The notes beneath the pieces were generated by a model. That model worked only from the letters and a program-made list of their open reading frames with translations. It was not told where the DNA came from and ran no database searches. Source: Acidimicrobiia bacterium (GTDB taxonomy: Bacteria; Actinomycetota; Acidimicrobiia; IMCC26256; PALSA-610). Taken from it: a stretch of DNA of 64,000 bases. Location of the stretch: positions 62,001-126,000 of the forward strand of contig DATBAK010000019.1 of NCBI GenBank assembly GCA_036271555.1, given 5' to 3'. A program made the position numbers and the translations under genes. Below are positions 16,349 through 23,911 of this stretch, piece by piece (within the stretch, counting starts at the first letter, position 1; each line of letters begins with the position of its first letter).

Positions 16349-16366
16349 CTTGACCGCTTGGTCAAG
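16349..16366. promoter_or_regulatory. Perfect palindrome, candidate repressor operator
   Basis: CTTGACCGCTTGGTCAAG is a 7-bp perfect inverted repeat around GCTT, in a style seen at TetR-family sites. The left arm contains a TTGACC hexamer. It lies about 150 nt before the ferritin-like operon and is the only obvious operator in the 184-nt gap. A possible promoter CTGACT-17-TATGAC sits downstream at 16389-16417. Confidence 0.45.
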
Positions 16367-16516
16367 CCCTGGGGAGACTGAGCGTCCACTGACTCGGGGG
16401 GCACGAGACCGTATGACTGCGACGCTGACCGCTCACGCGGCCGAAGGCGCGAGCGGAGCGAGGGTCGAGGCTCGCTGGCGAGCGTGCGGGTCGGCGACCC
16501 GACGGGGAGCCGGCGA

Positions 16517-17164
16517 ATGAGCACCGCACGCGCACCCTTCGCACCGTGGGACCGGCGCGAGCTGCCGGGACTGTTCCCGGTCGAGGAGTCGGCGCGGCGC
16601 GTCGGCAACTACAAGTGGACCGAGATGCGCCTCTTCGAGGTGCTCGGCGGCTGGGTCGCCACCGTGCCCGAGCTCGACGTGAAGCTCGTCCTCGGCCGGC
16701 ACACCTATCACCACGCGTGGCACGCCGAGCTGTGGCACAAGCGGTTGCCCGAGCTGCGCGAGATGAACCCCGAACGCATGACGAAGCCGGCCAACGACGA
16801 GTTCGTGAAGTTCATGGACGCGGTGCGCGAGCCCGAGGCGCCCGAGCAGACGATCGAGAAGCTCGTCGGCGTCTACCGCGTGCTGATCCCGCGCAAGATC
16901 GCGGCGTACACGTATCACCTCAACGGCACGAGCCGCATCACCGACGCACCGACCATCCGGTCGTTGAAGTTCGCGTTGCAGGACGAGTTCGAGGACTGGC
17001 GCGACGGCGAGATGCTGCTCCAGTCGTTGCTCGACACGCCCGAGAAGGTGGAGCGGGCGATGAAGCGTCAGGCCGAGCTCGAGGCGTTGGTCTTCGCCTC
17101 GGGGGGCATCGCCGGCCCCGGTAGCCTGGGCGACGCTCTGGAGCACAAGGAGAACGGCGCATGA
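16517..17164 (+). CDS. Ferritin-like-fold protein with degenerate metal ligands (operon gene 1)
   Basis: 215 residues, predicted mostly helical. RLFEVLGGWVATVPELDVK, then LVLGRHTYHHAWHAELWHKR, then LKFALQDEFEDWRDGEMLLQ echo the helices of the next gene, but the carboxylate/ExxH pattern is altered: HTYHHAWHAELW replaces an ExxH helix. It may be a paralogous partner that forms a heterodimer, or it may bind a different metal. The ATG at 16517 has GGGGAG 9 nt upstream and its end overlaps the next start (ATGA), so the two are translated together. Confidence 0.65.
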   Translation: MSTARAPFAPWDRRELPGLFPVEESARRVGNYKWTEMRLFEVLGGWVATVPELDVKLVLGRHTYHHAWHAELWHKRLPELREMNPERMTKPANDEFVKFMDAVREPEAPEQTIEKLVGVYRVLIPRKIAAYTYHLNGTSRITDAPTIRSLKFALQDEFEDWRDGEMLLQSLLDTPEKVERAMKRQAELEALVFASGGIAGPGSLGDALEHKENGA

Positions 17165-17973
17165 AGAAGCTCCTCCCGGAATCCGAGCTGGCTCGCGACG
17201 AGCGCTTCGTCCGCAGTCGCATCGAGGACGCGATCCTCGACCCTCGCGGCCCGCGGCTCGGTCAGCGTGATCTCGGGCCGGCCAGGATGGCGGCCGACCG
17301 ACCCGCCGCCGCCGAGCGCTCCCGCTCGCTGATGCACGGCATCTTCGTCGGCGAGATCCAGGCGCTCGAGGGCGCGGGCCGCACCTGCTTCGACTTCGAC
17401 GACCAGGAAGCGCCCTTCCAGCTCAAGCTCGACATGGCCCGTCAGTGCTGGGACGAGTCGCGTCACTGCGAGATCTCGATCAAGCTCGGCGAGCACATGG
17501 GCACCGAGATCGGTGAGTACGGCGAGTCGACCTTCCTGTACGCGGCCGCGTGCAACCCCGACCCCGTGCTGCGCCTCACCGGTGTGAACCGCGCGCTCGA
17601 AGGCCTCGCGATCGACGTCTTCAACTCGATGAAGGAGTTCGGCGAGAGCTCGAGCGACCCGATCCTCACGTTCTGCGAGGACTGGATGCTCGCCGACGAG
17701 GTGACCCACGTGAAGATGGGCTCCGACTGGCTGCGCCGGCTCTGCGAGAAGGACCCCGAGCGGCTCGAGCGGGCGCTCGAGTTCCAGCGCACGGTCGACA
17801 AGATCTTCAGCCTCGGCGGCTTCCGCGGCGAGAGCGAAGAGAACCCGATCCAGCTCGCCCGTCGCTTCCGGGAGCTCGCCGGCTTCACCGACGAGGAGAA
17901 CGACGAGATCGCGGAGATCGCGCGGCAGGCCCAGGCCGACGCCGAGGCGATGGTCCAGGCCGCGCAAGGCTGA
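17161..17973 (+). CDS. Di-iron ferritin-like protein (operon gene 2)
   Basis: 270 residues, helical. Four likely ligand positions fit a carboxylate-bridged di-iron site: the E of FVGEIQALEGAGR, ExxH in CWDESRHCEI, the E of NRALEGLAIDVFNSM, and ExxH in LADEVTHVKMGSDW. This E-ExxH-E-ExxH order is the ferritin/rubrerythrin/oxidase signature. The C-terminal 30 residues are acidic (DEENDEIAEIA). Whether it stores iron, scavenges oxidant or oxidises an organic substrate cannot be said. ATGA overlap with gene 1 and 15 nt to gene 3. Confidence 0.72.
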   Translation: MKKLLPESELARDERFVRSRIEDAILDPRGPRLGQRDLGPARMAADRPAAAERSRSLMHGIFVGEIQALEGAGRTCFDFDDQEAPFQLKLDMARQCWDESRHCEISIKLGEHMGTEIGEYGESTFLYAAACNPDPVLRLTGVNRALEGLAIDVFNSMKEFGESSSDPILTFCEDWMLADEVTHVKMGSDWLRRLCEKDPERLERALEFQRTVDKIFSLGGFRGESEENPIQLARRFRELAGFTDEENDEIAEIARQAQADAEAMVQAAQG

Positions 17974-17988
17974 ACCCCGGCCCCTGTC

Positions 17989-18591
17989 ATGAGCCGCGTC
18001 CGCATCTCGCCCGACCCGTTCACCGTCGTCCCGTACGAGGTGCCGGTGCTCGCCGGCATCGTCGAGGATGCGGCCGCGCTCATCGGGTTCCCGCCCGAGG
18101 TCGAGATCGACGTCGAGGTCGACGAGGACCTGCCGCACCCGCTCGTCGGCACCGCGTCCGACGTCGTCGACGGCCGCGCGGTGCTCTGGACGTCGGGCGG
18201 CAATCTGGAGGACCCGCAGCGCACGCGCAAGTTCTCCGAGCCGACCGCGCGACTCGAGCTCACGCAGATGCTGATGCGGGCGAACGACCGCCTCTCCGAC
18301 GGCTTCGCGTCGGCGCCGCCCGACGTCGAGCTCTCGCTCGCCGAGCGCGCCGCGTGGGACGTGTGGACGCACGCGCGTGCGGGGCGGCTCGGTCTGCCGA
18401 CGCGGCGAACGCGCATTCTCTACGACTTCCGCCTCCAGCACGGCTTCACCGACGCGGCCGACGCTGCCTTCGACCGCCTGTGGGAAGCGGAGACGCTCAC
18501 GTGGAACGGGCTGCGGGAGATCTGCAAGGAGACCGGCGCGGCCGACCGCCCGCCGACGAAGATCGCGCCCGACCTGCTGCGCAAGAAGTAG
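17989..18591 (+). CDS. Protein of unknown function (operon gene 3)
   Basis: 200 residues, soluble, no signal peptide. The N-terminal half is beta-like with an acidic run (VEIDVEVDEDLPHPLVG). The C-terminal half is helical (LAERAAWDVWTHARAGRLGL, LYDFRLQHGFTDAADAAFDRLWEAETLTW). It starts 15 nt after the di-iron gene and ends with a basic LLRKK. No family recognised; conserved operon position would be the best clue to its role. Confidence 0.65.
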   Translation: MSRVRISPDPFTVVPYEVPVLAGIVEDAAALIGFPPEVEIDVEVDEDLPHPLVGTASDVVDGRAVLWTSGGNLEDPQRTRKFSEPTARLELTQMLMRANDRLSDGFASAPPDVELSLAERAAWDVWTHARAGRLGLPTRRTRILYDFRLQHGFTDAADAAFDRLWEAETLTWNGLREICKETGAADRPPTKIAPDLLRKK

Positions 18592-18606
18592 TTCGGCGCG
18601 CGTCGT

Positions 18607-20202
18607 TCAGAGGCGGTCGCGGATGCGGTCGGCGACGTGCTCGCCGGAGCGGATCGCGCCCTCCATGTAGCCCTGGAACGCGAACGAGGTGTGCTCGCCG
18701 CAGAAGAAGCGGGTGCCTTCGGTGACGCCTTCGTAGCCGCCGAAGCCGGTGAACTGACCGAGCCGGTAGAACGAGTACGCGCCGTGGTGCCACGGGTCGA
18801 GAGCCCACGCGTCGCGGTACGCGCGCCCGCGGTACGCGGCAGTCATGCCGGGGAACAGCGGCTCCATCTGTGCGAGGAAGCGCTGCACGTCGGCCGCCGG
18901 CGCGGCGCCGTGATCGACGCCCGTGCGCGGCACGCCCGCGGGGCCGCCGAGATAGCCGAGTGAGATCGAGTGCGATCCGGGCTGGCCGACCGTCTCGTCC
19001 CACGCCTCCTCGAAGCGGTCGGGTGCCGAGTACGAGCTGCCGCTGCGCCCGTTCGCGCGCCACGGGCTGCCGGCGACCTGCACGTGCAGCTTCAGGTTCG
19101 TTCCCATGCCCATCGTGTTGATCGCGCGGCGCTTGCGGTCGGAGAGCGTGAGCCCGGACACCTCGAGCGTGCGCAGGACGCGGAACGGGAGCGCGAACAC
19201 GACGAGGTCGGCCGTCACGTCGAAGGTGTGCTGCCCGCGCTCGAAGGTGAGTTTCGTGGCGCGACCCGTGGGTGCGTCGCACGCGGCGAGCAGGTGCACG
19301 CCGGTCTCGATCGTCGCGCCCGGGAGCTCGTCGACCATGTGCGAGACCACGAGGTCGTTGCCGCCGACGACGTGCCACCGCTCGTCGGTGCCGTCGAGCG
19401 GGAACGGGTCGTCGCGCGGCGCGTCACTCAGGAGGTAGATCAGGTTGAGCGCGGAGGTCTGCTCGAGCGGACCGCCGTACTCGCTGAGCACGTTCGTGAG
19501 CATCAGCTTGCCGAACCGGCTCTCGGTACCGCCGGGAATGTTGCGCTCGACCCAGTCGGTGACCGGTACCTGGTCGAGGGCGGCACCGGCCGCGGTGTGG
19601 TGGTCCCATTTCTGGGGCCAGGGCGCGCGGCGCGCGGCGTCCTGGAAGGCGGGGTACGCCGCAGCCCAGTCGGCGAGCAGGTCGGCGCGCGAATAGCGCG
19701 CGCCGTCGAAGAAGAAGGTGTCCGGGTAGCCGCGCTGCGCGCCCCCGTCGACGTCCTCGAGCTCGAGACCGAAGCGATTCACCAGCGCGCGCAGGTGCGT
19801 GTGCTCGCTCGACACGAAGCCCCCGCCGTGCTCGCCGATCTGGTCGTCGGCGAAGAAGCCGCGCAGCGTCCACATGCGCCCGCCGATCCGGTCGGCGGCT
19901 TCGTAGACCGTCGATCGGATGCCGTGATCCCACAGCGCGTGCGCGCACCGGACACCCGCGCCCCCGCCGCCGACGATCACGATCCGCGGCTGGTCCTGCG
20001 CGGCGGCTCGCGGCAGCCGGCGACCGATGGTCAGCGCAGCCGCGCCCGCGAGCGCGCCGCCGAGCACGGCTCGCCGCGAGATCGTGCCGTCGTCCAGCGC
20101 ACCGTCGAGGACCTCGTCGACGGGAACGCCGGTCCGGTACGCCGCATCGTGTGCGCCTGCGATGCGCCGGAGTTGCCGGGTCAGAGGGGTGCGCGCCCTC
20201 AT
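18607..20202 (-). CDS. Tat-exported flavin monoamine oxidase-like protein
   Basis: 531 residues. A twin-arginine signal (SRRAVLGGALAGAAAL, about 43-58) precedes the FAD-binding motif IVIVGGGGAGVRCAHAL (about 73) and YEAADRIGGRMWT. The C-terminal FAD motif GVTEGTRFFCGEHTSFAFQGYMEGAIRSGEHVA is typical of amine oxidases, which oxidise an amine to aldehyde, ammonia and peroxide. The 40 residues before the RR motif are an unusually long n-region. The ATG at 20202 lies 4 nt after the upstream ABM-fold gene, so the pair is an operon. The substrate is unknown. Confidence 0.85.
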   Translation of the reverse strand: MRARTPLTRQLRRIAGAHDAAYRTGVPVDEVLDGALDDGTISRRAVLGGALAGAAALTIGRRLPRAAAQDQPRIVIVGGGGAGVRCAHALWDHGIRSTVYEAADRIGGRMWTLRGFFADDQIGEHGGGFVSSEHTHLRALVNRFGLELEDVDGGAQRGYPDTFFFDGARYSRADLLADWAAAYPAFQDAARRAPWPQKWDHHTAAGAALDQVPVTDWVERNIPGGTESRFGKLMLTNVLSEYGGPLEQTSALNLIYLLSDAPRDDPFPLDGTDERWHVVGGNDLVVSHMVDELPGATIETGVHLLAACDAPTGRATKLTFERGQHTFDVTADLVVFALPFRVLRTLEVSGLTLSDRKRRAINTMGMGTNLKLHVQVAGSPWRANGRSGSSYSAPDRFEEAWDETVGQPGSHSISLGYLGGPAGVPRTGVDHGAAPAADVQRFLAQMEPLFPGMTAAYRGRAYRDAWALDPWHHGAYSFYRLGQFTGFGGYEGVTEGTRFFCGEHTSFAFQGYMEGAIRSGEHVADRIRDRL

Positions 20203-20206
20203 CGGC

Positions 20207-20545
20207 CTAGTGCAGGTCGTGGGCGCTGACGGTGTCGTAGAGATCGACTTCGGGCCGCGTCGCCAGATGCGGCACCGCGGCCGCGGCCATCTCGGCCATC
20301 TCCGCGGAGTCGAGGTGCGTACGCGCGGCCGCGGCCGACTCCCACTTCGCGACGAGCAGCAGCCGTCCCGGATGCGCGGCCGAGGCGAGGAGGTCGACAT
20401 TGCGACACGCCGGCGCGCGCCGCGTGATCACGACGTAGCGCGCGAGCACGGCCATCAGCGGCTCCTCGGAGCCCGCGCGCGGATCGAACCGTGCGGTCAT
20501 CACGGCGAGCTCGGGCTCGTCGGCGGTCATCGGCGCACCGTCCAT
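20207..20545 (-). CDS. ABM-fold (antibiotic biosynthesis monooxygenase-like) protein
   Basis: 112 residues of a single ferredoxin-like ABM domain: LAVMTARFDPRAGSEEPLMA, CRNVDLLASAAHPGRLLLVAKWES, and AAARTHLDSAEMAEMAAAAV, the usual helix after the VxxW/E strand. Members act as small cofactor-free oxygenases or dimeric binding proteins. It precedes the Tat amine oxidase by 4 nt and probably shares its transcript. ATG 20545 is used; ATG 20530 is also in frame. Low-molecular substrate unknown. Confidence 0.75.
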   Translation of the reverse strand: MDGAPMTADEPELAVMTARFDPRAGSEEPLMAVLARYVVITRRAPACRNVDLLASAAHPGRLLLVAKWESAAAARTHLDSAEMAEMAAAAVPHLATRPEVDLYDTVSAHDLH

Positions 20546-20804
20546 CGAAGGAAATGCGAGACCGGTCGCTCAGATGCTCCATACTGGTAGACCCCGCCGG
20601 CCCGTCGGCGCGGGCCTCGGCACCGAGGAATGCGCAGCACAGGGGCACTGTTCGCCCTCAAGGCCCGCTTGACTCGGCCCGTATCCTACAGGGACACCCA
20701 GCGTCGCTGACGGGAGCACGGCGCGCGCAGGGGGGTCGACGAATCGGCCTTCTCCCTGCATTTCACCCAAATCCGTCTGAGTCCGACGAAAAGGAAACCT
20801 TCCC

Positions 20805-21740
20805 TTGGCGAAGGAGCGAGTGGAGCGCGACGAGGAAGACCTCGTCCGGCTGTATCTCACCGACATCGGGCAGTACCAGCTCCTCAACAAGGAGCTCGAG
20901 GTTCAGCTCGCGCAGCAGATCGAAAACGGCAACGCCGCGCGCGAGCAGCTGGCGACGGGCAAGGGCTTGACTCCGGCCAAGAAGCGCGAGCTGCGACGCG
21001 TCGCGCGTGAGGGCGACGAGGCGCAGCGGCGCTTCATCCAGTCGAACCTGCGGCTGGTCGTCTCGATCGCGAAGAAGTACCAGGCCTCGGGCCTCCCGCT
21101 GCTGGACCTGATCCAGGAGGGGAACCTCGGCCTCATGCACGCGGTCGAGAAGTTCGACTGGCGCAAGGGCTTCAAGTTCTCGACGTACGCGACGTGGTGG
21201 ATCCGTCAGGCGATCACCCGCGGCATCGCGAACACCGGTCGCACGATCCGGCTCCCCGTCCACGCGGGCGACACGCTGGCGCGACTCCAGAAGGCGCGTT
21301 CGCGCCTGGAGCTCAAGCTCGGTCGCCCGGCGACGCTTGCGGAGCTCTCGGCCGAGGTCGAGATGCCCGAGGACAAGGTCACCGAGGCGCTGCGCTTCGC
21401 GGCCGAGCCGCTGTCGCTGTCGGAGCCGTTGCGTGAGGACGGCGACGCCGAGCTCGGTGACATCGTCGAGGACCGCTCGGCGGAGTCGCCGTTCGAGGTG
21501 GCTGCCACCGCGCTGCTCCCCGCCGAGATCGAGAAGCTGCTCGCCCCGCTCGACGAGCGTGAGCGTCAGATCCTCGCCCTTCGCTTCGGTCTCGACCGCG
21601 GCGAGCCGAGGACGCTCGAAGAGGTCGGCGAGTACTTCAACCTCACCCGGGAGCGGATCCGCCAGATCGAGGCCCGGGCGATGTCGAAGCTGCGCCACCC
21701 GTCGGCCGACACCGGCGCTCGCGACCTGCTCGCGGTCTAG
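20805..21740 (+). CDS. RNA polymerase sigma factor, RpoD/SigA-SigB type (group 1/2)
   Basis: 311 residues, cytoplasmic, directing core polymerase to -10/-35 promoters. Region 1.2 (LVRLYLTDIGQYQLLNKELE), region 2 (RFIQSNLRLVVSIAKKYQ, LIQEGNLGLMHAVEKFDWRKG and FKFSTYATWWIRQAITRGIA), region 3, and region 4 (ERERQILALRFGLDRGEPRT and LEEVGEYFNLTRERIRQIEARAMSKLRHP) are all present. The long acidic N-terminal extension of primary actinobacterial sigma factors is missing, so it may be a SigB-like group 2 factor. The start appears to be TTG 20805 after AAGGAAA; GTG 20820 is an alternative. A strong hairpin follows. Confidence 0.9.
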   Translation: MAKERVERDEEDLVRLYLTDIGQYQLLNKELEVQLAQQIENGNAAREQLATGKGLTPAKKRELRRVAREGDEAQRRFIQSNLRLVVSIAKKYQASGLPLLDLIQEGNLGLMHAVEKFDWRKGFKFSTYATWWIRQAITRGIANTGRTIRLPVHAGDTLARLQKARSRLELKLGRPATLAELSAEVEMPEDKVTEALRFAAEPLSLSEPLREDGDAELGDIVEDRSAESPFEVAATALLPAEIEKLLAPLDERERQILALRFGLDRGEPRTLEEVGEYFNLTRERIRQIEARAMSKLRHPSADTGARDLLAV

Positions 21741-21773
21741 GCGCTCTCAGCGTCTCTCAGAGTTCTGCAGAAA

Positions 21774-21801
21774 CGGGCGGGTCGCGCTTGCGGCCCGCCC
21801 G
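21774..21801 (+). terminator. Hairpin terminator after the sigma factor gene
   Basis: A 12-bp stem (CGGGCGGGTCGC against GCGGCCCGCCCG, one G-T pair) with a GCTT loop lies 34 nt after the stop. The same stem recurs after hppA at 39393-39419. Confidence 0.65.
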
Positions 21802-21893
21802 ATTCGCGTCTCGATTCGTCACCATAAAGCGCCGACCCGCCGGGTCCGGCCCCCCGACCGGACCCGACGCGGATCGGGCCGCTTCCCCCGGGT

Positions 21894-22367
21894 TCAGTGG
21901 CCGTTGGCCGAGACGATCAGGTGGTAGGCGAGGCCGTAGCCCTGTTGCGGCGTGAAGTGCATGTAGGTCTTGTTGAGCTTCCCGTACCAGTGGTTCCAGA
22001 TCTGGATGGAACCCGAGGTGCCGTGCAGCGACTTCACGATCGAGACCGCGAGGTCCCGCGCCGCGGGCGGCGTCATCATCATCCCGGACTTCCAGCCGTT
22101 GAAGCCGAGCCGCTGGATCACGACGGCACCGTGATAGCTCGCGGGCATGTTGCGGCCCTGCGCCGACCCGTCCCAATACGTGCGGTACGGCATCGACGTC
22201 ACGCCCGAGGTCGAAGCACTCCACGTCGCCTCGACCTTGCCCGGCTCCTTGATCTTGCCGTCCTGCGCGTGCGCCGACACGAGGAGCGCGGAACCCGCCG
22301 CGAGCGGTGCGAGCACGAGCCCCGTGATGGCCGCGCGTTTGGCGCGTCGGTAGGTCTGGAACTTCAT
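21894..22367 (-). CDS. Secreted protein of unknown function
   Basis: 157 residues. Residues 1-35 are a signal peptide (RRAKRAAITGLVLAPLAAGS, cleavage near SAHAQ). The mature part is small, aromatic-rich and basic, with WSASTSGVTSMPYRTYWDGS and NHWYGKLNKTYMHFTPQQGYG. No cysteines are present in the mature part and no family is recognised. AAGGGGGA 5-12 nt upstream fixes the ATG at 22367. It sits between the sigma factor terminator and the selenocysteine tRNA, on the same strand as the tRNA. Confidence 0.7.
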   Translation of the reverse strand: MKFQTYRRAKRAAITGLVLAPLAAGSALLVSAHAQDGKIKEPGKVEATWSASTSGVTSMPYRTYWDGSAQGRNMPASYHGAVVIQRLGFNGWKSGMMMTPPAARDLAVSIVKSLHGTSGSIQIWNHWYGKLNKTYMHFTPQQGYGLAYHLIVSANGH

Positions 22368-22587
22368 CGAATCCCCCTTCGAGACCGGTTCGCCGTGACT
22401 CTTCGCGTCGGAGGCGGTCCGGCACCAACTTGAGGGGGAATCGGCGAAGCTGCCGCTCAGCGTGTGTCTGAGCGTCTCCAACCGCGTGGGGTGGGCTGGT
22501 CCGGTCGATGAATCCGCGGCGCGATTCGCGGCGGATGACCGAATCGTCGGCTGCGTCGTGTGATGCAACGTCGAAGTTGGAGCTCGG

Positions 22588-22678
22588 CGGAGGTGGCAGG
22601 AATCGAACCCACCGGACGGGGATCGCCCGTCCCACTCGTGTTGAAGACGAGGGAGGCCACCAGACCTCGTTCACCTCC
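22588..22678 (-). tRNA. selC: tRNA-Sec (anticodon TCA)
   Basis: 91 nt from GGAGGTGA to the discriminator G at 22588. Read on the minus strand it has a 7-8 bp acceptor stem (GGAGGTG/CACCTCC), a GAGG/CCTC D-stem, an anticodon arm CTCGT-CTTCAAC-ACGAG with TCA at the centre, a long variable arm with a 7-bp stem (GGACGGG/CCCGTCC), and a T-loop TTCGATT. UCA anticodon with a long variable arm is the selenocysteine tRNA pattern. CCA is not encoded (GCCG follows). An opal suppressor tRNA-Ser/Leu is the only alternative. No selA, selB or selD lies in the window. Confidence 0.85.
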
Positions 22679-22771
22679 GGGCGGGACGCTATCGGGCCCG
22701 CGGCCCTGCGGTTTTGCGGGTCGCGACGCTCCGGTACAGTTCCGCCGACTGTTCGACCCTTGGAGGTTTCG

Positions 22772-22846
22772 GTGAAGAAGCTGCTGATGCTGCTGGTGCT
22801 CGTTGCGCTCGGTGCCGCGGTTGCCCGCAAGGTGCGCGCCGCCTAG
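22772..22846 (+). CDS. 24-aa hydrophobic basic-tailed peptide (DLW-39-like)
   Basis: GTG at 22772 follows a strong TTGGAGG site (22760-22766). The 24-residue product begins KKLLMLLVLVALGAAVA and ends RKVRAA: one hydrophobic helix with a basic end. This start resembles the small actinobacterial DLW-39 family, but the protein is shorter and lacks the DLW part. A possible promoter TTTTGC-17-TACAGT lies at 22712-22740. It is divergent from the tRNA-Sec gene. Confidence 0.6.
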   Translation: MKKLLMLLVLVALGAAVARKVRAA

Positions 22847-22929
22847 TTCCAAAACGCTGTCGGTGGCGGCCCGGTCTCTCCCGGGTCGCGCCGCACACAT
22901 GGTGCGGGCTCCGTCGCGGATGCGACGGT

Positions 22930-23724
22930 TCAGCGCGCGGTCGAAAGCCGTCGCCGCCACATCATGTAGAGCACGACCCCGGTTCCGAACGCGGCCGCAG
23001 CGCTGCCGGCCGCGAGCGTGGGCCCGGTCGCGGGAACGGCGACGCGATCACGCAACCGCACGGGACGCACGAAGCGCCGCACCTCCCATTCGCGTTCCAG
23101 CGCAACACGCGCGAGGTCGCGGTCGGGGTTCACGACGACGGGATGTCCGACCGCCTCGAGCATCGGAACGTCGGTGATCGAGTCGGAGTACGCGTAGGAC
23201 GCGGCGAGATCGATGCCTTCGAGGACCGCCTTCTCGCGTATGGCGATCGCCTTGTTCTCGCCGTACGCGTAGAACTCGAGCTCGCCCGTGTAGCGACCGT
23301 CGTCGTCGATCTGCGCGCGCGTCGCGATCGCATCGTCGACGCCGAGGTACTCGGCGAGCGGCGCGACGACTTCGAGCGGCGACGACGAGATGATCACCGT
23401 GCGGCGTCCGGCCTCGTTGTGCTCGCGGATCAGATCGAGGGCTTCCGCGTAGATGATCGGCTGGATCGTCGCCTCCAGCGTCTCGCGCACGATGTCGGCG
23501 ACGTGATGCTGATCCCAACCCTTCGTGAGCCGCAGCATCGACTCACGCACCTTCTCCATCTTCGCCTCGTCGGCACCGACGAGCATGTAGACGATCTGCG
23601 CGTACATCGAGCGCGCGATCGCGGAGCGACTGATCAGCCCTTCGCGATAGAGCGGCCGGCCGAACGCGAGCACGGAGCTCTTCGCGATGATCGTCTTGTC
23701 GAGGTCGAAGAACGCCGCCTCCAT
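22930..23724 (-). CDS. HAD-IB family phosphatase (SerB-like) of the Tad neighbourhood
   Basis: 264 residues. HAD motifs: I FFDLDKTI with the nucleophile Asp (about residue 6-8), II VIISSSP, and III/IV SYAYSDSITDVPMLEAVGHPVVVNPD. A C-terminal membrane span (TLAAGSAAAAFGTGVVLYMM) ends in RRR, so it is tail-anchored. Known homologues (for example Rv3661 in M. tuberculosis) sit beside the CpaE-like/Tad genes as here; the substrate is unknown. The start at 23724 is supported by TACGCT 7 nt upstream and by motif I starting at residue 5. Longer upstream frames are rejected. Confidence 0.88.
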   Translation of the reverse strand: MEAAFFDLDKTIIAKSSVLAFGRPLYREGLISRSAIARSMYAQIVYMLVGADEAKMEKVRESMLRLTKGWDQHHVADIVRETLEATIQPIIYAEALDLIREHNEAGRRTVIISSSPLEVVAPLAEYLGVDDAIATRAQIDDDGRYTGELEFYAYGENKAIAIREKAVLEGIDLAASYAYSDSITDVPMLEAVGHPVVVNPDRDLARVALEREWEVRRFVRPVRLRDRVAVPATGPTLAAGSAAAAFGTGVVLYMMWRRRLSTAR

Positions 23725-23731
23725 CGTGTCC

Positions 23732-23737
23732 AGCGTA
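23732..23737 (-). promoter_or_regulatory. -10 element of the HAD gene (leaderless)
   Basis: On the minus strand TACGCT ends 7 nt before the ATG at 23724. Confidence 0.5.
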
Positions 23738-23793
23738 CGGCTCGACAGTGATGATCGGTAGCCGTCGCGATCGATGCTCGATGCAACCGACCG

Positions 23794-23847
23794 TTGACCC
23801 GTGCTGTGGTTCACCGTAGGTTCGCATCCTTCCCCCGCACTTCCCGA
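23794..23847 (+). promoter_or_regulatory. Promoter and start of leader of the CpaE-like gene (copy 1)
   Basis: TTGACC (23794-23799), a 17-nt spacer and TAGGTT (23817-23822) are followed by CTTCCCCCGCACTTCCCGA (23829-23847). The same -35, spacer length, -10 type and downstream sequence recur before tadA at 24621-24673. Confidence 0.7.
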
Positions 23848-23911
23848 CGTCATGTTCGGCGCGCCCGGTCGTTTGTCCGCGTACCTGGTGCCCAGGCTCG
23901 GGAAGGTTCAC

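Noticed and set aside
20203-20400. N-terminal extension of the amine oxidase to 20400
   Set aside because: It would read through the ABM-fold gene in another frame and put 66 residues before an already long Tat n-region.
22454-22474. CGCTCAG-CGTGTGT-CTGAGCG hairpin downstream of tRNA-Sec as terminator
   Set aside because: Only 7 bp, over 110 nt from the tRNA end, and no T-tract; too weak to call.
22368-22587. Selenoprotein gene or SECIS next to tRNA-Sec
   Set aside because: No open frame with an in-frame TGA and flanking homology was seen in this gap.
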